From positions 462,778-526,777 of the forward strand of contig NZ_NIHE01000002.1 in assembly GCF_002806995.1 (NCBI RefSeq): a stretch of 64,000 nucleotides of DNA, read 5' to 3'. The notes under the pieces were generated by a model. The model was not told the origin of the DNA and searched no databases. It was given only the letters and a program-made list of their open reading frames with translations. Below are positions 54,247-61,585 of this stretch, piece by piece; the first letter of the stretch is position 1; every line of letters begins with the position of its first letter. Origin of the DNA: Confluentibacter lentus (GTDB taxonomy: Bacteria; Bacteroidota; Bacteroidia; Flavobacteriales; Flavobacteriaceae). The position numbers were made by a program, and so were the translations under genes.

Positions 54247-56036
54247 TTATTATGGTAATAATTATATACTTTTTCCGCTCTGGCCACGCCAACAACTTGC
54301 TCTAATTCATCTAATTTGGCGTTTGCGATTCGTTTGGCGGATTTGAAATGCTTTAATAAATCGACCACCGTTTTTTCACCAACACCAATAATGGTTTCCA
54401 ATTCTGTATTCAGCGCACTTTTACTGCGCTTATTTCTATGGTGTTCTATACCAAAACGGTGCGCTTCGTTTCTTAATTGTTGAATGACTTTTAAAGTTTC
54501 GCTTTTTTTATCTAAATATAACGGAATTGGATCATTTGGATAGAATAATTCCTCTAAACGTTTTGCAATGCCGATAATGGCTATTTTTCCTCTTAAATTA
54601 AGTATTTCCAAACTTTTTAAAGCCGAAGATAACTGTCCTTTGCCACCATCGATAATAATTAATTGTGGTAAGGATTGTTCTTCATCCAACATACGTTTAT
54701 AGCGTCTGTAAACCACTTCTTCCATAGAAGCAAAATCGTCTGGACCTTCCACTGTTTTTATATTGAAATGCCGATAATCTTTTTTACTTGGTTTTCCGTT
54801 TTTAAAAACAACACAGGCAGCAACCGGATTGGTACCTTGAATATTCGAGTTATCAAAACACTCGATATGCCGTGGTTCTTCATGAAGACGTAAATCGGCT
54901 TTCATTTGTGCCATAATTCTATTGGCATGTCTGTCTGGGTCAACAATTTTATCTTGTTTAAACCGTTCCATTCTGTAATATTTAGCATTACGGATAGATA
55001 AATCCAAAATATGCTTTTTATCACCCAATTGCGGAACGGTTACTTTTACATCTTCACCTAAATCAACTTTAAAAGGCACATAAATTTCTTTGGATTTTGA
55101 ATGAAATCGTTGCCGAATTTCGATGATGGCAAGTTCCAATAATTCCAAATCGGTTTCATCGAGTTTCTTTTTAATCTCCAAGGTATGCGAACGAATGATG
55201 GACCCATAAGATAATTGTAAAAAGTTCACATAACCATAAGTTTCATCGCTTACAATGGAAAACACATCCACATTACTTATTTTGGGATTAACAATGGTCG
55301 ATTTTGCTTGATAATTTTCAAGCACTTCAATTTTTTCCTTTATTTTTTGTGCCTCTTCAAACTGCATATTTGCGGCATATTGCTTCATTTGTGATTTAAA
55401 CTGCGACAACGAATCCTTAAAATTCCCTTTTAAAATCTCTTTAATGGCTTTGATGTTTTGGCTGTACTCAGCTTCAGTTTCCAAACCCTCACAGGGGCCT
55501 TTGCAGTTTCCTAAATGGTATTCCAAGCACACTTTGTATCTTCCTGCGTCAATTTTTTCTTCAGATAAATGAAAATTGCACGTCCGTAAATGATAAATCT
55601 CTTTTATTAAATCCAATAAGGTAGAAACGGTTTTCATACTGGTATAGGGCCCAAAATACTCGCTACCATCTTTAATAACTCTACGTGTAGAAAACACTCT
55701 GGGGAAACGTTCGTTCTTTATGCAAATCCAAGGATATGATTTGTCGTCCTTCAGCATGACATTATAACGCGGCTGGTGCTTTTTAATCAAGTTATTCTCC
55801 AGCAACAACGCATCCGTTTCCGTCTCTACAACAATGTGCCTTATGCTAGCAATTTTCTTGACTAGCACACGGGTTTTGCCATTATCATGTGTTTTAGTAA
55901 AATATGAACTGACGCGCTTCTTAAGGTTTTTAGCTTTTCCAACGTAAATAATAGTGCCTTCAGCATCAAAATATTGATACACTCCGGGTTGTTCTGGAAG
56001 GGTTATAAGCTGTATTTCTAAAGGAGAATGACTCAT
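54243..56036 (-). CDS. uvrC: Excinuclease ABC subunit C
   Basis: 597 residues from ATG 56036 (a GTG lies one codon earlier). The GIY-YIG nuclease domain (about 12-90) has GVYQYFD and IIYVGKAKNLKKR. Four cysteines (RTCNF, KVCLEY, NCKGPC) match those known to hold a 4Fe-4S cluster in UvrC. The UVR motif (about 200-235), the RNase H-like nuclease (ECFDNSNIQGTNPVA) and C-terminal helix-hairpin-helix repeats are present. It makes both incisions in nucleotide excision repair. The -7 box ends 4 bp before the ATG. Confidence 0.96.
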   Translation of the reverse strand: MSHSPLEIQLITLPEQPGVYQYFDAEGTIIYVGKAKNLKKRVSSYFTKTHDNGKTRVLVKKIASIRHIVVETETDALLLENNLIKKHQPRYNVMLKDDKSYPWICIKNERFPRVFSTRRVIKDGSEYFGPYTSMKTVSTLLDLIKEIYHLRTCNFHLSEEKIDAGRYKVCLEYHLGNCKGPCEGLETEAEYSQNIKAIKEILKGNFKDSLSQFKSQMKQYAANMQFEEAQKIKEKIEVLENYQAKSTIVNPKISNVDVFSIVSDETYGYVNFLQLSYGSIIRSHTLEIKKKLDETDLELLELAIIEIRQRFHSKSKEIYVPFKVDLGEDVKVTVPQLGDKKHILDLSIRNAKYYRMERFKQDKIVDPDRHANRIMAQMKADLRLHEEPRHIECFDNSNIQGTNPVAACVVFKNGKPSKKDYRHFNIKTVEGPDDFASMEEVVYRRYKRMLDEEQSLPQLIIIDGGKGQLSSALKSLEILNLRGKIAIIGIAKRLEELFYPNDPIPLYLDKKSETLKVIQQLRNEAHRFGIEHHRNKRSKSALNTELETIIGVGEKTVVDLLKHFKSAKRIANAKLDELEQVVGVARAEKVYNYYHNK

Positions 56037-56040
56037 CACT

Positions 56041-56048
56041 CAAAGGTA
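56041..56048 (-). promoter_or_regulatory. -7 box (TACCTTTG) of uvrC
   Basis: A perfect TAnnTTTG on the minus strand, 4 bp before the ATG, predicts a leaderless or nearly leaderless transcript. Confidence 0.5.
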
Positions 56049-56134
56049 ATTATTTTAATTTTTATTGCTAACTTACCCATATATTAAAACGTTAAACTTT
56101 TTTGTATAAATAGTTTTTGGTTTTTCTAATTCGC

Positions 56135-56142
56135 TACCTTCG
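56135..56142 (+). promoter_or_regulatory. Likely -7 box (TACCTTCG) of the protease-rimK operon
   Basis: One mismatch to TAnnTTTG, 25 bp before the ATG chosen for the protease. A TTG lies 15 bp upstream of it, shorter than usual. Confidence 0.35.
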
Positions 56143-56167
56143 CAAACTTTTTTAAATGATTTTGAAC

Positions 56168-56593
56168 ATGAAGAAAAAAATTATTGGCAGAGTAGATAAA
56201 GTGGACTTTCCCAATTTGGATTTATTCAATATCAATGTTAAAATTGACACGGGTGCTTACACATCAGCTATTCATTGTTCCAATATTGTAGAACACAACA
56301 ATATGCTAAAATGTACTTTTTACAGCGAAGGCCATGCTAATTTTAGTGGAAAAGAAGTCGTTTTTGAAACCTTTTCTAAAACCAATGTGAAAAGCAGCAA
56401 TGGTTTTAAGGAAAATAGATATAAGATAAAATCTGAAGTTATATTTTTTGGAAAAACATATAAGATTAACTTAACTTTAAGCACGCGTGACGACATGAAA
56501 TTCCCCGTACTTATTGGCAGGCAATTTTTAAAGCACAAGTTTATGGTTGATGTAGACAAAGAAAACCTGTCTTTTAATTTAAAAACACAATGA
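56168..56593 (+). CDS. RimK-associated retropepsin-like protease (RimB/PF05618 type)
   Basis: 141 residues from ATG 56168, where the family begins with [14 protein letters not shown]; an ATG at 56156 is possible. The catalytic [13 protein letters not shown] is a clan AA aspartic protease motif despite the family name of ATP-dependent zinc protease, and [10 protein letters not shown] is the second conserved block. In Pseudomonas the RimB member removes glutamates added by RimK to ribosomal protein S6. Its stop overlaps the rimK start by 4 bp. Confidence 0.88.
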   Translation: MKKKIIGRVDKVDFPNLDLFNINVKIDTGAYTSAIHCSNIVEHNNMLKCTFYSEGHANFSGKEVVFETFSKTNVKSSNGFKENRYKIKSEVIFFGKTYKINLTLSTRDDMKFPVLIGRQFLKHKFMVDVDKENLSFNLKTQ

Positions 56594-57477
56594 ATATAGT
56601 TATTCTATCAAGAAACTCTAGTCTATACTCAACCGCAAGGCTTATAGAAGAAGGCGAAAAAAGAGGCCATAAAATGGAAGTCATCGACCCCTTAAAATGC
56701 GATATCATTATAGAAAGGGAAAAACCCACAATTTATTATAAAGACCGCTATTTGGATTATGTAGATGCCGTGATTCCCAGAATTGGTGCGTCCATTACGT
56801 TTTATGGCTGCGCTGTGGTAAGGCAATTTGAGATGATGAACGTTTTTGTTATCGCTACCTCTGATGCCATACTACGTTCTAGGGATAAACTACGAAGTTT
56901 ACAACGCTTAAGCAAAGCGGGTATTGGGATGCCAAAAACGGTTTTTACCAACTACTCGCGCGATGTGGAAGAAGTCATTGAACACGTTGGTGGCGTTCCG
57001 GTAATTATTAAACTTTTAGAAGGCACTCAAGGTTTGGGCGTTGTTTTGGCAGAAACAAAAAATGCTGCGGAATCTGTTTTGGAAGCCTTTAACGGATTGG
57101 AAGCCCGCGTGATTGTTCAAGAATTCATTAAAGAAGCCAAAGGTGCGGATATTCGAGCACTTATTGTGGACGGACAAGTGGTTGGAGCCATGAAACGCCA
57201 AGGCAAAGAAGGTGAGTTTCGTTCTAATTTACACCGAGGTGGCACTGCCGAAGTCATAAAACTAAATGAGCAAGAATTAGCGTTAGCGATGAGTGCCGCT
57301 AAAGTTTTAAAACTCCCTGTTTGTGGTGTCGATATGCTACAATCGGCTAGAGGTCCTTTGTTGTTAGAAGTCAATTCTACCCCAGGTTTAGAAGGCATTG
57401 AAGGTGCTACCGGAAAAAATATTGCAAAAAATATTATAACACATATAGAAAAAAACAAAATGACATCATTTAAATGA
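56590..57477 (+). CDS. rimK: RimK-type alpha-L-glutamate ligase
   Basis: 295 residues of ATP-grasp fold. The N-terminal preATP domain is [18 protein letters not shown] to [16 protein letters not shown] binding is by [19 protein letters not shown], the adenine/metal region by [19 protein letters not shown] and [13 protein letters not shown]. RimK adds glutamate residues to the C-terminus of ribosomal protein S6 and can make poly-glutamate. Overlaps of 4 bp on both sides place it in a tight three-gene operon with a protease and a deacylase. Confidence 0.94.
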   Translation: MNIVILSRNSSLYSTARLIEEGEKRGHKMEVIDPLKCDIIIEREKPTIYYKDRYLDYVDAVIPRIGASITFYGCAVVRQFEMMNVFVIATSDAILRSRDKLRSLQRLSKAGIGMPKTVFTNYSRDVEEVIEHVGGVPVIIKLLEGTQGLGVVLAETKNAAESVLEAFNGLEARVIVQEFIKEAKGADIRALIVDGQVVGAMKRQGKEGEFRSNLHRGGTAEVIKLNEQELALAMSAAKVLKLPVCGVDMLQSARGPLLLEVNSTPGLEGIEGATGKNIAKNIITHIEKNKMTSFK

Positions 57478-58448
57478 TTAAAGCCAAAAATGACATTTTA
57501 CATATTCTAGGAGTTACTATTTTACCAGGCGAAAGCAAAGAAATAAGTTTAGATTTAGCCAAACTCCACACCACCTCAACGGTTGATGTTCCTATTATTG
57601 TAGAACGCTCTAAACTACCGGGGCCTACTATTTTATTTACGGCAGGAATTCATGGTGACGAGGTAAATGGTGTTGAAATTGTACGACAGCTCATTGCTTC
57701 TGGTATCAATAAACCAAAATGTGGCACCATTATTTGTATTCCTGTTATTAATATTTTTGGCTTTATCAATTTAAATCGTGAGTTCCCAGATGGCAGGGAT
57801 TTAAACCGCGTGTTTCCTGGTTCTAAAAATGGTTCGTTGGCAAGCAGGGTCGCTTATAAATTGGTTCACGGCATCATTCCCCATGTCGATTTAATTGTTG
57901 ATTACCATACAGGCAGTGCTGGCAGATTTAACGCACCTCAACTCCGCTTTGTTAAGGAAAATAAAGAACTCAACGATTTAGCAAAAGTGTTTGGAGCACC
58001 TTTTGTTTTATATTCCAAAAACTTAAATAAATCATTTAGAAATACTTGCCATAAATTAGGAAAACCCATGTTGCTTTTTGAAGGTGGCAAATCATTTCAC
58101 ATAGATGAAACCGTTACGGCATCTGGCATTAAAGGTGCCAAACGCATTTTGCAACATTTCGGCATGTTAAAGTCCGCTTTTACAGTGGCAAAACCATCTA
58201 ATGAATCCATTTATATTACGGAAAGCACTTGGAAACGAGCCAAATATTCCGGCATGTTCAAGCCTGCTGTAAAAGTAGGGATTAAGGTGAACAAAAAAGA
58301 CGTTCTGGGCACGATTACCGATCCTTTTGGCAAGTTCAATCACTTTGTAAAAGCCAATAATGCTGGTTATATTATTAATGTAAACGAATCACCTATTGTA
58401 TATCAAGGCGATGCCCTATTCCACATAAGTACAAAACTTAAGCGTTAA
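57474..58448 (+). CDS. Succinylglutamate desuccinylase/aspartoacylase-family hydrolase
   Basis: 324 residues of M14-like zinc hydrolase. Zinc ligands are H60 and E63 ([10 protein letters not shown]) and H145 (DYHTG). Substrate arginines are in [17 protein letters not shown], and the catalytic glutamate is E203 (LLFEGGK). The C-terminal beta domain (about 240-324) is a biotinyl-like fold. It hydrolyses an amide bond next to an acidic amino acid. Being translated with RimK (4-bp overlap), it may trim glutamate conjugates made by that ligase; this is inference. Confidence 0.9.
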   Translation: MIKAKNDILHILGVTILPGESKEISLDLAKLHTTSTVDVPIIVERSKLPGPTILFTAGIHGDEVNGVEIVRQLIASGINKPKCGTIICIPVINIFGFINLNREFPDGRDLNRVFPGSKNGSLASRVAYKLVHGIIPHVDLIVDYHTGSAGRFNAPQLRFVKENKELNDLAKVFGAPFVLYSKNLNKSFRNTCHKLGKPMLLFEGGKSFHIDETVTASGIKGAKRILQHFGMLKSAFTVAKPSNESIYITESTWKRAKYSGMFKPAVKVGIKVNKKDVLGTITDPFGKFNHFVKANNAGYIINVNESPIVYQGDALFHISTKLKR

Positions 58449-58455
58449 TAATAAT

Positions 58456-59019
58456 ATGCAAAAAGCTGAATTGCGGAAAAAATACAAAGCACTTCGTAGC
58501 GACTTATCTGCTGAAGCCATTGACCATTTAAGTATGGCCATTGCCAATAAGCTTTTAAAATTGCCTATTTGGGATGCTTCGTTTTACCATATTTTTTTAA
58601 CGATTGAAGAACAAAAAGAAGTCAATACCGATTATATTTTGAATATCCTTTCTGGAAAAGACAAACACATAGTGCTCTCAAAAAGTGATTTTGAAACCAC
58701 GTTAATGACGCATTATTTATTAACGGATAACACAGTAATTAAAAAAAACGCCTACAACATTCCCGAACCTGTTGATGGTATAGAAATTACCAATAATAAA
58801 ATTGAAGTGGTTTTTGTGCCCTTGTTGGCTTTTGATAAAGCAGGTCATCGCATTGGTTATGGAAAGGGCTTTTATGATAAATTTTTAAATGAATGCAAAC
58901 CAGAAACCATTAAAATTGGACTTTCCTTTTTTGAACCCGAAGATGCTATTGATGATGTTTTTGAAAGTGACGTTAAACTAGATTATTGCGTAACCCCTGA
59001 GCGAGTTTATGGATTTTGA
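58456..59019 (+). CDS. 5-formyltetrahydrofolate cyclo-ligase
   Basis: 187 residues. It has the family N-terminus KAELRKKYKALR, VFVPLLAFDKAGHRIGYGKGFYDKFL (the ATP/folate-binding GYGKGFYD motif) and the final LDYCVTPE. It recycles 5-formyl-THF to 5,10-methenyl-THF. It follows the aspartoacylase-like gene by 7 bp, so it is probably fourth in the operon. There is no evident functional link to RimK. Confidence 0.93.
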   Translation: MQKAELRKKYKALRSDLSAEAIDHLSMAIANKLLKLPIWDASFYHIFLTIEEQKEVNTDYILNILSGKDKHIVLSKSDFETTLMTHYLLTDNTVIKKNAYNIPEPVDGIEITNNKIEVVFVPLLAFDKAGHRIGYGKGFYDKFLNECKPETIKIGLSFFEPEDAIDDVFESDVKLDYCVTPERVYGF

Positions 59020-59053
59020 TTTTTATGATTTACAATAAAATAAAAATATAATT

Positions 59054-59599
59054 TTACTTCTCAAAAATCCCAGTTTCAAACCCATCAATACTTACGGTAT
59101 TTTTCTCTTTCCAATAATCTTTAATGTTGTCTTCGCCTTGTTTTTCTGCCCAAGCGTTTAAGGTGTTTCGTTCTTCCTTGAAATCCATAAACGGCACGGC
59201 AAATCCACAAGATGTTTGAACCAAGTCCACGTCCATTTCTATTATTTGTCTAGCACCAACATTCTCTGGAAATAAACTCGCATATTCTTGAAAACTGCTT
59301 TCTCTTTTATGATAAATCTTTGCATGTCCGTAGAGCCTTAAAATCATAGGTTTTCCTTCAAAAGCACAAAACATAATTGTCATTCTACTATTCTTTAGTA
59401 AATGTGCCGCGGTTTCATTGCCACTTCCTGTTAAATTCAGCCAAACAATTTTATTCTCATTAATAACCCTAAATGAGTCTGAGCCTTTTGGAGATACATT
59501 CACTCTGCCGTCATTAGCAGCGGTTCCCACAAAAAATAGTTTTTGGTTTTCAATAAATTCTTTTAGTTCGGGGGTGATAACATCTAATTTCTTTCCCAT
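59054..59599 (-). CDS. Pyridoxamine 5'-phosphate oxidase-family protein
   Basis: 181 residues of split-barrel FMN-binding fold: FFVGTAANDGRVNVSPKGSDSFRV (start of the barrel), NKIVWLNLTGSGNETAAHLL and FCAFEGKPMILRLYGHA. The C-terminus is helical. This subgroup is not PdxH itself; the members bind FMN or F420-like cofactors and their substrates are mostly unknown. Start: ATG 59599. It converges on the cyclo-ligase gene. Confidence 0.85.
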   Translation of the reverse strand: MGKKLDVITPELKEFIENQKLFFVGTAANDGRVNVSPKGSDSFRVINENKIVWLNLTGSGNETAAHLLKNSRMTIMFCAFEGKPMILRLYGHAKIYHKRESSFQEYASLFPENVGARQIIEMDVDLVQTSCGFAVPFMDFKEERNTLNAWAEKQGEDNIKDYWKEKNTVSIDGFETGIFEK

Positions 59600-59722
59600 G
59601 GTTTAATTGGCTATAAAGTATTTTGTAAAGTTGCATGGTTGTAAACAAGGATTTTATTAAATGAAAATAGAAAGCTGACAAAAGTGCAACAAACTTTGAG
59701 TTAGCTAAAACTAGCAATTTTT

Positions 59723-59743
59723 TATACACGGTGTTGTACAACG
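59723..59743. repeat. Left inverted repeat of a cassette-like unit
   Basis: TATACACGGTGTTGTACAAC and the following G match, in inverted order, TGTTGCACAACTCGTTATA at 60329-60347. The core GTTGTACAAC is itself a palindrome. It sits just beyond the stop of the enclosed gene. Confidence 0.55.
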
Positions 59744-59753
59744 TTTTTTATTT

Positions 59754-60305
59754 TTAAATTTTACTCAAAATAAATCCACCAATTATAAAAATCAGAGTTG
59801 TCAAAATAAATGGTCTATTACTTTTATAAATATTTGAAATTAAATTCCAGCAATAGAAATACATGAAAATTGGAACCATAAAACCCAAGTAAGGAAAATC
59901 ATTTTCGATTGAAATTTCTATTCCGCCAATAAACCAAATCATTCTGGTTAAGAAAATCAGTGTTCCAAACAAAATCCATAATGAGTTAGCTTGAGCAAAT
60001 CTCAATTTTAAGTTTTTCCTTTTTATTCTCGCAAAGGGTTTGCTCATCCAAAGATATGTCGTAAAACAAAAAGCGAAAGCGAAGGAAGTAAATCCGATTA
60101 AAGTTAAATAGTAAAATGAAAATTCATAATTAAGGATTCTGTTCCAACTTGATTCGGCCATAACATTTCCAAAGTCAGATATTTTTGAAATCAGTCGAAA
60201 TAAGCTGTTAAAAGTTAAACAAAATCCAAACCCAATTAAAATTCCACCGTAAAATTGAAATTTTCCAATTTCGCTAATTGTAAAGTCAGGTTTAAGATTT
60301 TTCAA
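59754..60305 (-). CDS. Hypothetical membrane protein inside an inverted-repeat unit
   Basis: 183 residues with about four to five membrane helices (about 16-36, 64-86, 107-127, 137-155, 164-181) and basic loops (KPFARIKRKNLKLR). The only plausible start is TTG at 60305. The frame is open for six more codons (DKNYVE) up to a stop, and the first in-frame ATG is at about residue 49. A missing ATG may mean a truncated or decayed gene. No family is recognised. It is bounded on both sides by related inverted repeats. Confidence 0.55.
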   Translation of the reverse strand: MKNLKPDFTISEIGKFQFYGGILIGFGFCLTFNSLFRLISKISDFGNVMAESSWNRILNYEFSFYYLTLIGFTSFAFAFCFTTYLWMSKPFARIKRKNLKLRFAQANSLWILFGTLIFLTRMIWFIGGIEISIENDFPYLGFMVPIFMYFYCWNLISNIYKSNRPFILTTLIFIIGGFILSKI

Positions 60306-60328
60306 TTCAACGTAATTTTTGTCTTAAA

Positions 60329-60347
60329 TGTTGCACAACTCGTTATA
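60329..60347. repeat. Right inverted repeat of a cassette-like unit
   Basis: TGTTGCACAACTCGTTATA; its reverse complement TATAACGAGTTGTGCAACA resembles the left repeat at 59723. The unit between the outer ends is about 625 bp. Confidence 0.55.
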
Positions 60348-60402
60348 TGAAGAATAAATATACTAATTACCCTACATATAGAAGAAAAAAGAGCAATAAA
60401 TA

Positions 60403-61023
60403 TTACTTCTTAGGAAACGCTTTTTTATTAAAAACAATAAGCATGATAAACCCAGCACTTATAGCCATATCAGCAATGTTAAAAACGGGTTCAAAAAATG
60501 TGAAGAATTTGCCACCATAAATTGGTAGCCATTCGGGCAAATAACCTTTATATAAAGGAAAATAAAGCATATCGACAACTTTGCCATGTAACAACATATC
60601 ATAACCACCTTCGCGTGGTAAAAAGGAGGCTACTTGCATGTAGCTATCATTAAACAACACACCATAAAAAACAGAATCTATAATATTGCCCATGGCGCCT
60701 GCAAAAATCAATGCAACCGCCCAAATCAATATTTTTGAGGCTTTATTTTTTGTAGCATCGTACAGCCAATATCCAATACCAAAAATAGCTACAATCCTAA
60801 AAAGTGTTAAGGCTGTTTTTGCCGATCTATCTGTTACAAACGGCAAAAAATCGCTGATTCTCGTACCCCAAGCCATGCCTTCATTCTCAATAAAATAGAT
60901 TTTAAACCAACTAAATACCTCAATACTGTCTTGCAGTTGAAAATGCGTTTTTATATATATTTTACTTATTTGGTCTATAAGCAAAACAATGATGATAAGT
61001 AGAATTGATTTCTTTAATGACAT
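60403..61023 (-). CDS. lspA: Lipoprotein signal peptidase LspA
   Basis: 206 residues, four membrane helices. The catalytic aspartates are D116 in AGAMGNIIDSVFYG and D185 in FNIADMAISAG. It is longer than E. coli LspA because of a periplasmic insertion (about 120-170), common in Bacteroidota. It cleaves the signal peptide of lipoproteins, several of which are encoded in this window. It is third in the ileS-dksA-lspA order, 174 bp after the DksA-type gene, with a terminator between. Confidence 0.95.
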   Translation of the reverse strand: MSLKKSILLIIIVLLIDQISKIYIKTHFQLQDSIEVFSWFKIYFIENEGMAWGTRISDFLPFVTDRSAKTALTLFRIVAIFGIGYWLYDATKNKASKILIWAVALIFAGAMGNIIDSVFYGVLFNDSYMQVASFLPREGGYDMLLHGKVVDMLYFPLYKGYLPEWLPIYGGKFFTFFEPVFNIADMAISAGFIMLIVFNKKAFPKK

Positions 61024-61080
61024 GAATGGATTTACGAATTACGATTTTTGAATTACGATTGAAAAGATTGCTGTTTAATA

Positions 61081-61140
61081 CTGGATTCCTGCATTTACTT
61101 CAACTCCGCTCAGCATAAACTTCGAAATGACAGGAATGAC
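61081..61140. repeat. Dispersed repeat related to the sufD-sufS spacer
   Basis: It starts CTGGATTCCTGC and ends CAGGAATGAC, giving inverted arms ATTCCTG and CAGGAAT around about 40 bp. The opening matches 6471-6481. A non-coding repeat in the spacer between lspA and the DksA-type gene. Confidence 0.4.
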
Positions 61141-61144
61141 AAAT

Positions 61145-61175
61145 AAAAAACGTCTCGTTTTAAACCGAGACGCTT
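61145..61175 (-). terminator. Terminator after the DksA-type gene
   Basis: In minus-strand RNA GCGTCTCG pairs with CGAGACGT (core CGTCTCG 61151-61157 with CGAGACG 61166-61172) and a T-run follows. Expression of lspA would need read-through or its own promoter. Confidence 0.75.
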
Positions 61176-61197
61176 AAAATCTATTAATTAAGCAATC

Positions 61198-61581
61198 TTA
61201 TTGCTGCATGTTTTTTGCTTCAATACTCAAAGTAGCGTGTGGCACTAACATCAATCGCTCTTTAGCAATTAATTTTCCTGTAACACGGCAAATACCGTAG
61301 GTTTTGTTTTCAATACGGATTAAAGCATTTTTAAGGTCGCGGATAAACTTTTCCTGTCTGATGGCCAATTGTGAATTCGATTCTTTGCTCATCACCTCGC
61401 TACCTTCATCAAACGCTTTAAACGTTGGCGACGTATCTTCTGTACCATTACTAAGATTGTTCATATAAGCACTTTTAATAAGATCTAAATCGTGCTGCGC
61501 TTTCACTATTTTTTCTTGTATAAGCACTTTAAATTCTGCTAAATCTTTGTCTGAATATCTTACTGTATTTTCTATAGCCAT
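61198..61581 (-). CDS. DksA/TraR-family protein with a degenerate zinc finger
   Basis: 127 residues: an N-terminal coiled coil (about 10-85, with TSPTFKAFDEGSEVMSKESN) and the DksA-like finger region YGICRVTGKLIAKERLMLVPHAT. Of the four zinc cysteines only C98 remains; the second position is Thr and the later pair is absent. DksA proteins act on RNA polymerase in the secondary channel with ppGpp. This form may be a cysteine-poor variant that does not need zinc. It lies 4 bp after the ileS stop. Confidence 0.88.
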   Translation of the reverse strand: MAIENTVRYSDKDLAEFKVLIQEKIVKAQHDLDLIKSAYMNNLSNGTEDTSPTFKAFDEGSEVMSKESNSQLAIRQEKFIRDLKNALIRIENKTYGICRVTGKLIAKERLMLVPHATLSIEAKNMQQ

Positions 61582-61585
61582 AATT

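Noticed and set aside
59550..59741. 63-codon frame on the minus strand upstream of the PNPOx-family gene
   Set aside because: It overlaps the start of the PNPOx-family gene in another frame, has no recognisable features and looks like chance.
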